A stretch of DNA of 64,000 nucleotides. Origin: Osmia lignaria lignaria. Lineage: Eukaryota; Arthropoda; Insecta; Hymenoptera; Megachilidae. Shown piece by piece: positions 42,401-58,500 of this stretch. The position numbers and the translations under genes were made by a program. The notes under the pieces were generated by a model that was not told where the DNA came from, searched no databases, and saw nothing but the letters and a program-made list of their open reading frames with translations. Each line of letters begins with the position of its first letter. Within the stretch, counting starts at the first letter, position 1. The stretch lies in the NCBI RefSeq assembly GCF_051020975.1, contig NC_135043.1, forward strand, positions 1,116,001 to 1,180,000, in the 5' to 3' direction.

Positions 42401-45400
42401 TATATTGCGTTATATCGAGTAGATATCGTAACAATGACATTGTTATCAAGTGTATATTGCATTATATCTCATGTAGATATAGTAATAATGACTTCTATAT
42501 TAAGTGTATATTGCATTATATCTCATGTAGATATAGTAACAATGACATTGTTATTAAACGTATGTTACATTATATCTCATGTAGATCTAGTAACAATGAC
42601 ATTGTTATTAAGTGTATATTACATTATATCTCATGTATCTATAGTAACAATGACAGTGTTATTACATGTATATTCCATTATATCATGTAGATATAGTAAC
42701 AATGACATAGTTATTATATATATATTACATTATATCTCATGTGGGTATAGTAATAATGACATCGATATAAAATGTATATTACAGTATATCTCATGTAGAT
42801 ATAGTAACAAGTGTCTTGCTATTAAATGTATTTTACATTATATCTCATGTATATATAGTAACAATGACATTGTTATTATATGTACATTCCATTATATCAT
42901 CTAGATATAGTAACAATGACAATGTTATTAAGTGTATATTTCATTATATCTCATGTAGATATAGTAACAATGACATTGTTATTAAATGTATAGTATATTG
43001 TATCCCATGGAGATATACTAATAATGACATTGATATTAAATATATATTACATCTCTGATGTAGATATAGTAACAACTGTATAGCTATTAAATGTATATTA
43101 CATTATATGTCATGTATATATAGTAACAATGACAGCGTTATTACATGTATATTCCATTACATCATGTAGATATAGTAACAATGACATTGTTATTATATAT
43201 ATATTACATTATATCTCATGTGGATATAGTAACAATTACCTCTTCATTAAATGTATAGTATCTTATATCTCATGTATATATAGTAGCAATGACATTGTTA
43301 TTATATGTACATTCCATTATATCATGTAGATATAGTAACAATGACATTGTTATGAAACGTATATTACATTATATCTCATGTAGATATAGTAACAATGACA
43401 TAGTTATTATATATATATTACATTATATCTCATGTGGGTATAGTAATAATGACATTGATATTATATGTATATTACAGTATATCTCATGTAGATATAGTAA
43501 TAATGACTGTGATATTAAATGTATATTACACCTCTGATGTAGATATAGTAACAATGACATTGTTATTAAGTGTATATTACATTATATCTCATGTAGATAT
43601 ATTAACAATGACGTTGTTATTTAATGTATAGTATATTATATCCCATGGAGATATACTAATAATGACATTGATATTAAATATATATTACATCTCTGATGTA
43701 GATATAGTAACAACTGTATAGCTATTAAATGTATATTACATTATATCTCATGTATATATAGTAACAATGACAGTGTTATTACATGTATATTCCATTATAT
43801 CATGTGGATATAGTAACAATGACATTGTTATTATATATATATTACATTATATCTCATGTGGAAATAGTGACAATTACATCTTCATTAAATGTATAGTACA
43901 TTATATCTCATGTATATATAGTAACAATGACATTGTTATTATATGTACATTCCATTATATCATCTAGATATAGTAACAATGACAAGGTTATTAAGTGTAT
44001 ATTACATTATATCTCATGTAGATATAGTAACAATGACATTGTTATTAAATGTATAGTATATTATATCCCATGGAGATATACTAATAATGACATTTATATT
44101 AAATATATATTACATCTCTGATGTAGATATAGTAACAGCTGTATAGCTATTAAATATATATTACATTATATCTCATGTATATATAGCAACAATGACAGTG
44201 TTATTACATGTATATTCCATTACATCATGTAGATATAGCAACAATGACATTGTTATTATATATATATTACATTATATCTCATGTGGATATAGTGACAATT
44301 ACATCTTCATTAAATGTATAGCACGTTATATCTCATGTATATATAGTAACAATGACATTGTTATTATATGTACATTCCATTGGATCATGTAGATATAGTA
44401 ACAATGACATTGTTATTAAGGGTATATAACATTATATCGAGTAGATATAGTAACAATGACATAGTTATTATATATATATTACATTATATCTCATGTGGGT
44501 ATAGTAATAATGACATTGATATTATATGTATATTACAGTATATCTCATGTAGATATAGTAATAATGACTGTGATATTAAATGTATATTACACCTCTGATG
44601 TAGATATAGTAACAATGACATTGTTATTAAGGGTATATAACATTATATCGAGTAGATATAGCAACAATGACATTGTTATTAAATGTATAGTATATTATAT
44701 CCCATGGAGAAATACCAATAATGACATTGATATTAAATATATATTACATCTCTGATGTAGATATAGTAACAACTGTATAGCTATTAAATGTATATTACAT
44801 TATATCTCATGTATATATAGTAACAATGACAGTGTTATTACATGTATATTCCATTATATAACGTAGATATAGTAACAATGACATAGTTATTATATATATA
44901 TTACATTATATCTCATGTGGGCATAGTAATAATGACATTGATATTAAATGTATATTACAGCATATCTCATGTAGATATAATAATAATGATTTTGATATTA
45001 AATGTATATTACATCTCTGATGTAGATATGGTAACAATGACTTTGATATTAAATGTATATTACATCCCTGATGTAAATATAGTAACAACTGTATTGCTAT
45101 TAAATGTATATAACATTACAGCTCATGTAGGTATAGTAATAATCACATTGTTATTAAACGTATATTAGAGTATATCTCATGTAGATATAGTAGTAATGAC
45201 TGTGATATTAAATGTGTATTACACCTATGATGTAGATATAGTAACAATGACATTGTTATTAAGGGTATATAACATTATATCGAGTAGATATAGCAACAAT
45301 GACATTGTTATTAAATGTATAGTATATTATATCCCATGGAGAAATACCAATAATGACATTGATATTAAATATATATTACATCTCTGATGTAGATATAGTA

Positions 45401-47605
45401 ACAACTGTATAGCTATTAAATGTATATTACATTATATCTCATGTATATATAGTAACAATGACAGTGTTATTACATGTATATTCCATTATATAACGTAGAT
45501 ATAGTAACAATGACATAGTTATTATATATATATTACATTATATCTCATGTGGGTATAGTAATAATGACATCGATATAAAATGTATATTACAGTATATCTC
45601 ATGTAGATATAGTAAAAAGTGTCTTGCTATTAAATGTATTTTACATTATATCTCATGTATATATAGTAACAATGACATTGTTATTAAGGGTATATAACAT
45701 TATATCGAGTAGATATAGTAACAAGTGTATTGCTATTAACTGTATATTACATTATATCTCATGTATATATGGTAACAATGACAGTGTTATTACATGTATA
45801 TTCGATTATATCATGTGGATATAGTAACAATGACATTGTTATTATATATATATTACATTATATCTCATGAGGATATAGTAACAATTACTTCTTCATTAAA
45901 TGTATAGTATCTTATATCTCATGTATATATAGCAACAATGACATTGTTATTAAGTGTATATTACATTATATCTCATGTAGATATATTAACAATGACGTTG
46001 TTATTTAATGTATAGTATATTATATCCCATGGAGATATACTAATAATGACATTGATATTAAATATATATTACATCTCTGATGTAGATATAGCAACAACTG
46101 TATAGCTATTAAATGCATATTACATTATATCTCATGTATATATAGTAACAATGACAGTGTTATTACATGTATATTCCATTATATCATATGGATATAGTAA
46201 CAATGACATTGTTATTATATATATATTACATTATATCTCATGTGGAAATAGTGACAATTACATCTTCATTAAATGTATAGTACATTATATCTCATGTATA
46301 TATAGTAACAATGACATTGTTATTATATTTACATTCCATTATATCATCTAGATATAGTAACAATGACAATGTTATTAAGTGTATATTACATTATATCTCA
46401 TGTAGATATAGTAACAATGACATTGTTATTAAATGTATAGTATATTGTATCCCATGGAGATATACTAATAATGACATTGATATTAAATATATATTACATC
46501 TCTGATGTAGATATAGTAACAACTGTATAGCTATTAAATATATATTACATTATATCTCATGTATATACAGTAACAATGACAGTGTTATTACATGTATATT
46601 CCATTACATCATGTAGATATAGTAACAATGACATTGTTATTATATATATATTACATTATATCTCATGTGGATATAGTGACAATTACATCTTCATTAAATG
46701 TATAGCACGTTATATCTCATGTATATATAGTAACAATGACATTGTTGTTATATGTACATTCCATTACATCATGTAGATATAGTAACAATGACAATGTTAT
46801 TAAGTGTATATTATATTATATCTCATGTAGATATAGTAACAATGACATAGTTATTATATATATATTACATTATATCTCATGTGGGTATAGTAATAATGAC
46901 ATCGATATAAAATGTATATTACAGTATATCTCATGTAGATATAGTAACAAGTGTCTTGCTATTAAATGTATTTTACATTATATCTCATGTATATATAGTA
47001 ACAATGACATTGTTATTAAGGGTATATAACATTATATCGAGTAGATATAGTAACAAGTGTATTGCTATTAACTGTATATTACATTATATCTCATGTATAT
47101 ATGGTAACAATGACAGTGTTATTACATGTATATTCGATTATATCATGTGGATATAGTAACAATGACATTGTTATTATATATATATTACATTATATCTCAT
47201 GTGGATATAGTGACAATTACATCTTCATTAAATGTATAGCACGTTATATCTCATGTATATATAGTAACAATGACATTGTTATTATATGTACATTCCATTA
47301 CATCATGTAGATATAGTAACAATGACAATGTTATTAAGTGTATATTACATTATATCTCATGTAGATATAGTAACAATGACATTGTTATTAAATGTACAGT
47401 ATATTATATCCCATGGAGATATACTAATAATGACATTGACATTAAATATATATTACATCTCTGATGTAGATATAGTAACAACTGTATAGCTATTAAATGT
47501 ATATTACATTATATCTCATCTATATATAGTAACAATGACAGTGTTATTACATGTATATTCCATTATATCATGTAGATATAGTAACAATGACATTGTTATT
47601 AAACC
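42401..47605 (+). repeat. HOR unit 14, 5,205 bp (longest class)
   Basis: It starts like unit 13, then adds the GGGCATAG block near 44.9 kb with the CACCTATGATG variant, the AAAAAGTGTC block near 45.6 kb and the GCACGTTATATC block twice near 46.7 and 47.2 kb. Rare variants are GTAACAGCTGTATAG at 44,138, TATAGCAACAATG near 44,239 and GCAACAACTG near 46,092. It appears to be a fusion of two unit types without a landmark between them. Confidence 0.85.
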
Positions 47606-50039
47606 TATATTGCGTTATATCGAGTAGATATCGTAACAATGACATTGTTATCAAGTGTATATTGCATTATATCTCATGTAGATATAGTAATAATGACTTC
47701 TATATTAAGTGTATATTGCATTATATCTCATGTAGATATAGTAACAATGACATTGTTATTAAACGTATGTTACATTATATCTCATGTAGATATAGTAACA
47801 ATGACATTGTTATTAAGTGTATATTACATTATATCTCATGTATCTATAGTAACAATGACAGTGTTATTACATGTATATTCCATTATATCATGTAGATATA
47901 GTAACAATGACATAGTTATTATATATATATTACATTATATCTCATGTGGGCATAGTAATAATGACATTGATATTAAATGTATATTACAGCATATCTCATG
48001 TAGATATAATAATAATGATTTTGATATTAAATGTATATTACATCTCTGATGTAGATATGGTAACAATGACTTTGATATTAAATGTATATTACATCCCTGA
48101 TGTAAATATAGTAACAACTGTATTGCTATTAAATGTATATAACATTACAGCTCATGTAGGTATAGTAATAATCACATTGTTATTAAACGTATATTAGAGT
48201 ATATCTCATGTAGATATAGTAGTAATGACTGTGATATTAAATGTGTATTACACCTATGATGTAGATATAGTAACAATGACATTGTTATTAAGGGTATATA
48301 ACATTATATCGAGTAGATATAGCAACAATGACATTGTTATTAAATGTATAGTATATTATATCCCATGGAGAAATACCAATAATGACATTGATATTAAATA
48401 TATATTACATCTCTGATGTAGATATAGTAACAACTGTATAGCTATTAAATGTATATTACATTATATCTCATGTATATATAGTAACAATGACAGTGTTATT
48501 ACATGTATATTCCATTATATAACGTAGATATAGTAACAATGACATAGTTATTATATATATATTACATTATATCTCATGTGGGTATAGTAATAATGACATC
48601 GATATAAAATGTATATTACAGTATATCTCATGTAGATATAGTAAAAAGTGTCTTGCTATTAAATGTATTTTACATTATATCTCATGTATATATAGTAACA
48701 ATGACAGCGTTATTACATGTATATTCCATTACATCATGTAGATATAGTAACAATGACATTGTTATTATATATATATTACATTATATCTCATGTGGATATA
48801 GTAACAATTACTTCTTCATTAAATGTATAGTATCTTATATCTCATGTATACATAGTAGCAATGACATTGTTATTATATGTACATTCCATTGGATCATGTA
48901 GATATAGTAACAATGACATTGTTATTAAACGTATATTACATTATATCTCATGTAGATATAGTAACAATGACATAGTTATTATATATATATTACATTATAT
49001 CTCATGTGGGTATAGTAATAATGACATTGATATTATATGTATATTACAGTATATCTCATGTAGATATAGTAATAATGACTGTGATATTAAATGTATATTA
49101 CACCTCTGATGTAGATATAGTAACAATGACATTGTTATTAAGGGTATATAACATTATATCGAGTAGATATAGCAACAATGACATTGTTATTAAATGTATA
49201 GTATATTATATCCCATGGAGAAATACCAATAATGACATTGATATTAAATATATATTACATCTCTGATGTAGATATAGTAACAACTGTATAGCTATTAAAT
49301 GTATATTACATTATATCTCATGTATATATAGTAACAATGACAGTGTTATTACATGTATATTCCATTATATAACGTAGATATAGTAACAATGACATAGTTA
49401 TTATATATATATTACATTATATCTCATGTGGGCATAGTAATAATGACATTGATATTAAATGTATATTACAGCATATATCATGTAGATATAATAATAATGA
49501 TTTTGATATTAAATGTATATTACATCTCTGATGTAGATATGGTAACAATGACTTTGATATTAAATGTATATTACATCCCTGATGTAAATATAGTAACAAC
49601 TGTATTGCTATTAAATGTATATAACATTACAGCTCATGTAGGTATAGTAATAATCACATTGTTATTAAACGTATATTAGAGTATATCTCATGTAGATATA
49701 GTAGTAATGACTGTGATATTAAATGTGTATTACACCTCTGATGTAGATATAGTAACAATGACATTGTTATTAAGGGTATATAACATTATATCGAGTAGAT
49801 ATAGCAACAATGACATTGTTATTAAATGTATAGTATATTTTATCCCATGGAGATATACGAATAATGACATTGATGTTAAATATATATTACATCTCTGATG
49901 TAGATATAGTAACAACTGTATAGCTATTAAATGTATATTACATTATATCTCATCTATATATAGTAACAATGACAGTGTTATTACATGTATATTCCATTAT
50001 ATCATGTAGATATAGTAACAATGACATTGTTATTAAACC
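47606..50039 (+). repeat. HOR unit 15, 2,434 bp, containing the 13.1-kb duplication junction
   Basis: Monomers 1-6 of the unit are joined directly to the GGGCATAG monomer near 47.94 kb, skipping the middle of the unit. At 48,682-48,706 a 25-bp stretch is shared by the end of one 13,101-bp copy and the start of the next. After it the sequence follows unit 11 from 35,607 onward. Confidence 0.86.
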
Positions 50040-52322
50040 TATATTGCGTTATATCGAGTAGATATCGTAACAATGACATTGTTATCAAGTGTATATTGCA
50101 TTATATCTCATGTAGATATAGTAATAATGACTTCTATATTAAGTGTATATTGCATTATATCTCATGTAGATATAGTAACAATGACATTGTTATTAAACGT
50201 ATGTTACATTATATCTCATGTAGATATAGTAACAATGACATTGTTATTAAGTGTATATTACATTATATCTCATGTATCTATAGTAACAATGACAGTGTTA
50301 TTACATGTATATTCCATTATATCATGTAGATATAGTAACAATGACATAGTTATTATATATATATTACATTATATCTCATGTGGGTATAGTAATAATGACA
50401 TCGATATAAAATGTATATTACAGTATATCTCATGTAGATATAGTAAAAAGTGTCTTGCTATTAAATGTATTTTACATTATATCTCATGTATATATAGTAA
50501 CAATGACATTGTTATTAAGGGTATATAACATTATATCGAGTAGATATAGTAACAAGTGTATTGCTATTAACTGTATATTACATTATATCTCATGTATATA
50601 TGGTAACAATGACAGTGTTATTACATGTATATTCGATTATATCATGTGGATATAGTAACAATGACATTGTTATTATATATATATTACATTATATCTCATG
50701 AGGATATAGTAACAATTACTTCTTCATTAAATGTATAGTATCTTATATCTCATGTATATATAGCAACAATGACATTGTTATTAAGTGTATATTACATTAT
50801 ATCTCATGTAGATATATTAACAATGACGTTGTTATTTAATGTATAGTATATTATATCCCATGGAGATATACTAATAATGACATTGATATTAAATATATAT
50901 TACATCTCTGATGTAGATATAGTAACAACTGTATAGCTATTAAATGCATATTACATTATATCTCATGTATATATAGTAACAATGACAGTGTTATTACATG
51001 TATATTCCATTATATCATATGGATATAGTAACAATGACATTGTTATTATATATATATTACATTATATCTCATGTGGAAATAGTGACAATTACATCTTCAT
51101 TAAATGTATAGTACATTATATCTCATGTATATATAGTAACAATGACATTGTTATTATATTTACATTCCATTATATCATCTAGATATAGTAACAATGACAA
51201 TGTTATTAAGTGTATATTACATTATATCTCATGTAGATATAGTAACAATGACATTGTTATTAAATGTATAGTATATTGTATCCCATGGAGATATACTAAT
51301 AATGACATTTATATTAAATATATATTACATCTCTGATGTAGATATAGTAACAACTGTATAGCTATTAAATATATATTACATTATATCTCATGTATATATA
51401 GCAACAATGACAGTGTTATTACATGTATATTCCATTACATCATGTAGATATAGTAACAATGACATTGTTATTATATATATATTACATTATATCTCATGTG
51501 GATATAGTGACAATTACATCTTCATTAAATGTATAGCACGTTATATCTCATGTATATATAGTAACAATGACATTGTTATTAAGGGTATATAACATTATAT
51601 CGAGTAGATATAGTAACAATGACATAGTTATTATATATATATTACATTATATCTCATGTGGGTATAGTAATAATGACATTGATATTATATGTATATTACA
51701 GTATATCTCATGTAGATATAGTAATAATGACTGTGATATTAAATGTATATTACACCTCTGATGTAGATATAGTAACAATGACATTGTTATTAAGGGTATA
51801 TAACATTATATCGAGTAGATATAGCAACAATGACATTGTTATTAAATGTATAGTATATTATATCCCATGGAGAAATACCAATAATGACATTGATATTAAA
51901 TATATATTACATCTCTGATGTAGATATAGTAACAACTGTATAGCTATTAAATGTATATTACATTATATCTCATCTATATATAGTAACAATGACAGTGTTA
52001 TTACATGTATATTCCATTATATCATGTAGATATAGTAACAATGACATTGTTATTAAACCTATATTGCGTTATATCGAGTAGATATCGTAACAATGACATT
52101 GTTATTAAATGTATAGTATATTATATCCCATGGAGAAATACCAATAATGACATTGATATTAAATATATATTACATCTCTGATGTAGATATAGTAACAACT
52201 GTATAGCTATTAAATGTATATTACATTATATCTCATCTATATATAGTAACAATGACAGTGTTATTACATGTATATTCCATTATATCATGTAGATATAGTA
52301 ACAATGACATTGTTATTAAACC
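50040..52322 (+). repeat. HOR unit 16, 2,283 bp
   Basis: Copy of unit 12 within the 13,101-bp duplication, including the extra 263-bp block at 52060-52322. Confidence 0.87.
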
Positions 52323-55300
52323 TATATTGCGTTATATCGAGTAGATATCGTAACAATGACATTGTTATCAAGTGTATATTGCATTATATCTCATGTAGAT
52401 ATAGTAATAATGACTTCTATATTAAGTGTATATTGCATTATATCTCATGTAGATATAGCAACAATGACATTGTTATTAAACGTATGTTACATTATATCTC
52501 ATGTAGATCTAGTAACAATGACATTGTTATTAAGTGTATATTACATTATATCTCATGTATCTATAGTAACAATGACAGTGTTATTACATGTATATTCCAT
52601 TATATCATGTAGATATAGTAACAATGACATAGTTATTATATATATATTACATTATATCTCATGTGGGTATAGTAATAATGACATCGATATAAAATGTATA
52701 TTACAGTATATCTCATGTAGATATAGTAACAAGTGTCTTGCTATTAAATGTATTTTACATTATATCTCATGTATATATAGTAACAATGACATTGTTATTA
52801 TATGTACATTCCATTATATCATCTAGATATAGTAACAATGACAATGTTATTAAGTGTATATTTCATTATATCTCATGTAGATATAGTAACAATGACATTG
52901 TTATTAAATGTATAGTATATTGCATCCCATGGAGATATACTAATAATGACATTGATATTAAATATATATTACATCTCTGATGTAGATATAGTAACAACTG
53001 TATAGCTATTAAATGTATATTACATTATATGTCATGTATATATAGTAACAATGACAGCGTTATTACATGTATATTCCATTACATCATGTAGATATAGTAA
53101 CAATGACATTGTTATTATATATATATTACATTATATCTCATGTGGATATAGTAACAATTACCTCTTCATTAAATGTATAGTATCTTATATCTCATGTATA
53201 TATAGTAGCAATGACATTGTTATTATATGTACATTCCATTATATCATGTAGATATAGTAACAATGACATTGTTATGAAACGTATATTACATTATATCTCA
53301 TGTAGATATAGTAACAATGACATAGTTATTATATATATATTACATTATATCTCATGTGGGTATAGTAATAATGACATTGATATTATATGTATATTACAGT
53401 ATATCTCATGTAGATATAGTAATAATGACTGTGATATTAAATGTATATTACACCTCTGATGTAGATATAGTAACAATGACATTGTTATTAAGTGTATATT
53501 ACATTATATCTCATGTAGATATATTAACAATGACGTTGTTATTTAATGTATAGTATATTATATCCCATGGAGATATACTAATAATGACATTGATATTAAA
53601 TATATATTACATCTCTGATGTAGATATAGTAACAACTGTATAGCTATTAAATGTATATTACATTATATCTCATGTATATATAGTAACAATGACAGTGTTA
53701 TTACATGTATATTCCATTATATCATGTGGATATAGTAACAATGACATTGTTATTATATATATATTACATTATATCTCATGTGGAAATAGTGACAATTACA
53801 TCTTCATTAAATGTATAGTACATTATATCTCATGTATATATAGTAACAATGACATTGTTATTATATGTACATTCCATTATATCATCTAGATATAGTAACA
53901 ATGACAAGGTTATTAAGTGTATATTACATTATATCTCATGTAGATATAGTAACAATGACATTGTTATTAAATGTATAGTATATTATATCCCATGGAGATA
54001 TACTAATAATGACACTTATATTAAATATATATTACATCTCTGATGTAGATATAGTAACAACTGTATAGCTATTAAATATATATTACATTATATCTCATGT
54101 ATATATAGCAACAATGACAGTGTTATTACATGTATATTCCATTACATCATGTAGATATAGTAACAATGACATTGTTATTATATATATATTACATTATATC
54201 TCATGTGGGTATAGTAATAATGACATTGATATTATATGTATATTACAGTATATCTCATGTAGATATAGTAATAATGACTGTGATATTAAATGTATATTAC
54301 ACCTCTGATGTAGATATAGTAACAATGACATTGTTATTAAGGGTATATAACATTATATCGAGTAGATATAGCAACAATGACATTGTTATTAAATGTATAG
54401 TATATTATATCCCATGGAGAAATACCAATAATGACATTGATATTAAATATATATTACATCTCTGATGTAGATATAGTAACAACTGTATAGCTATTAAATG
54501 TATATTACATTATATCTCATGTATATATAGTAACAATGACAGTGTTATTACATGTATATTCCATTATATAACGTAGATATAGTAACAATGACATAGTTAT
54601 TATATATATATTACATTATATCTCATGTGGGCATAGTAATAATGACATTGATATTAAATGTATATTACAGCATATCTCATGTAGATATAATAATAATGAT
54701 TTTGATATTAAATGTATATTACATCTCTGATGTAGATATGGTAACAATGACTTTGATATTAAATGTATATTACATCCCTGATGTAAATATAGTAACAACT
54801 GTATTGCTATTAAATGTATATAACATTACAGCTCATGTAGGTATAGTAATAATCACATTGTTATTAAACGTATATTAGAGTATATCTCATGTAGATATAG
54901 TAGTAATGACTGTGATATTAAATGTGTATTACACCTATGATGTAGATATAGTAACAATGACATTGTTATTAAGGGTATATAACATTATATCGAGTAGATA
55001 TAGCAACAATGACATTGTTATTAAATGTATAGTATATTATATCCCATGGAGAAATACCAATAATGACATTGATATTAAATATATATTACATCTCTGATGT
55101 AGATATAGTAACAACTGTATAGCTATTAAATGTATATTACATTATATCTCATCTATATATAGTAACAATGACAGTGTTATTACATGTATATTCCATTATA
55201 TCATGTAGATATAGTAACAATGACATTGTTATTAAACCTATATTGCGTTATATCGAGTAGATATCGTAACAATGACATTGTTATTAAATGTATAGTATAT

Positions 55301-55501
55301 TATATCCCATGGAGAAATACCAATAATGACATTGATATTAAATATATATTACATCTCTGATGTAGATATAGTAACAACTGTATAGCTATTAAATGTATAT
55401 TACATTATATCTCATCTATATATAGTAACAATGACAGTGTTATTACATGTATATTCCATTATATCATGTAGATATAGTAACAATGACATTGTTATTAAAC
55501 C
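52323..55501 (+). repeat. HOR unit 17, 3,179 bp
   Basis: Copy of unit 13, including the 212-bp deficit near 54,208 and the rare variants at 52,459, 52,923 and 54,015. It ends in a 263-bp block at 55239-55501. Confidence 0.87.
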
Positions 55502-58500
55502 TATATTGCGTTATATCGAGTAGATATCGTAACAATGACATTGTTATCAAGTGTATATTGCATTATATCTCATGTAGATATAGTAATAATGACTTCTATA
55601 TTAAGTGTATATTGCATTATATCTCATGTAGATATAGTAACAATGACATTGTTATTAAACGTATGTTACATTATATCTCATGTAGATCTAGTAACAATGA
55701 CATTGTTATTAAGTGTATATTACATTATATCTCATGTATCTATAGTAACAATGACAGTGTTATTACATGTATATTCCATTATATCATGTAGATATAGTAA
55801 CAATGACATAGTTATTATATATATATTACATTATATCTCATGTGGGTATAGTAATAATGACATCGATATAAAATGTATATTACAGTATATCTCATGTAGA
55901 TATAGTAACAAGTGTCTTGCTATTAAATGTATTTTACATTATATCTCATGTATATATAGTAACAATGACATTGTTATTATATGTACATTCCATTATATCA
56001 TCTAGATATAGTAACAATGACAATGTTATTAAGTGTATATTTCATTATATCTCATGTAGATATAGTAACAATGACATTGTTATTAAATGTATAGTATATT
56101 GTATCCCATGGAGATATACTAATAATGACATTGATATTAAATATATATTACATCTCTGATGTAGATATAGTAACAACTGTATAGCTATTAAATGTATATT
56201 ACATTATATGTCATGTATATATAGTAACAATGACAGCGTTATTACATGTATATTCCATTACATCATGTAGATATAGTAACAATGACATTGTTATTATATA
56301 TATATTACATTATATCTCATGTGGATATAGTAACAATTACCTCTTCATTAAATGTATAGTATCTTATATCTCATGTATATATAGTAGCAATGACATTGTT
56401 ATTATATGTACATTCCATTATATCATGTAGATATAGTAACAATGACATTGTTATGAAACGTATATTACATTATATCTCATGTAGATATAGTAACAATGAC
56501 ATAGTTATTATATATATATTACATTATATCTCATGTGGGTATAGTAATAATGACATTGATATTATATGTATATTACAGTATATCTCATGTAGATATAGTA
56601 ATAATGACTGTGATATTAAATGTATATTACACCTCTGATGTAGATATAGTAACAATGACATTGTTATTAAGTGTATATTACATTATATCTCATGTAGATA
56701 TATTAACAATGACGTTGTTATTTAATGTATAGTATATTATATCCCATGGAGATATACTAATAATGACATTGATATTAAATATATATTACATCTCTGATGT
56801 AGATATAGTAACAACTGTATAGCTATTAAATGTATATTACATTATATCTCATGTATATATAGTAACAATGACAGTGTTATTACATGTATATTCCATTATA
56901 TCATGTGGATATAGTAACAATGACATTGTTATTATATATATATTACATTATATCTCATGTGGAAATAGTGACAATTACATCTTCATTAAATGTATAGTAC
57001 ATTATATCTCATGTATATATAGTAACAATGACATTGTTATTATATGTACATTCCATTATATCATCTAGATATAGTAACAATGACAAGGTTATTAAGTGTA
57101 TATTACATTATATCTCATGTAGATATAGTAACAATGACATTGTTATTAAATGTATAGTATATTATATCCCATGGAGATATACTAATAATGACATTTATAT
57201 TAAATATATATTACATCTCTGATGTAGATATAGTAACAGCTGTATAGCTATTAAATATATATTACATTATATCTCATGTATATATAGCAACAATGACAGT
57301 GTTATTACATGTATATTCCATTACATCATGTAGATATAGCAACAATGACATTGTTATTATATATATATTACATTATATCTCATGTGGATATAGTGACAAT
57401 TACATCTTCATTAAATGTATAGCACGTTATATCTCATGTATATATAGTAACAATGACATTGTTATTATATGTACATTCCATTGGATCATGTAGATATAGT
57501 AACAATGACATTGTTATTAAGGGTATATAACATTATATCGAGTAGATATAGTAACAATGACATAGTTATTATATATATATTACATTATATCTCATGTGGG
57601 TATAGTAATAATGACATTGATATTATATGTATATTACAGTATATCTCATGTAGATATAGTAATAATGACTGTGATATTAAATGTATATTACACCTCTGAT
57701 GTAGATATAGTAACAATGACATTGTTATTAAGGGTATATAACATTATATCGAGTAGATATAGCAACAATGACATTGTTATTAAATGTATAGTATATTATA
57801 TCCCATGGAGAAATACCAATAATGACATTGATATTAAATATATATTACATCTCTGATGTAGATATAGTAACAACTGTATAGCTATTAAATGTATATTACA
57901 TTATATCTCATGTATATATAGTAACAATGACAGTGTTATTACATGTATATTCCATTATATAACGTAGATATAGTAACAATGACATAGTTATTATATATAT
58001 ATTACATTATATCTCATGTGGGCATAGTAATAATGACATTGATATTAAATGTATATTACAGCATATCTCATGTAGATATAATAATAATGATTTTGATATT
58101 AAATGTATATTACATCTCTGATGTAGATATGGTAACAATGACTTTGATATTAAATGTATATTACATCCCTGATGTAAATATAGTAACAACTGTATTGCTA
58201 TTAAATGTATATAACATTACAGCTCATGTAGGTATAGTAATAATCACATTGTTATTAAACGTATATTAGAGTATATCTCATGTAGATATAGTAGTAATGA
58301 CTGTGATATTAAATGTGTATTACACCTATGATGTAGATATAGTAACAATGACATTGTTATTAAGGGTATATAACATTATATCGAGTAGATATAGCAACAA
58401 TGACATTGTTATTAAATGTATAGTATATTATATCCCATGGAGAAATACCAATAATGACATTGATATTAAATATATATTACATCTCTGATGTAGATATAGT

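Larger units (their letters stand above)
35581..48681 (+). repeat. 13,101-bp segmental duplication, copy 1
   Basis: Every unit landmark from 36939 to 47606 recurs 13,101 bp downstream (50040 to 60707). Rare variants at 39,358, 39,822, 40,914 and 44,138 recur at 52,459, 52,923, 54,015 and 57,239. Upstream of 35,581 the two copies differ (ATATGTCATG against ATATCTCATG), which sets the left edge. Confidence 0.88.
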
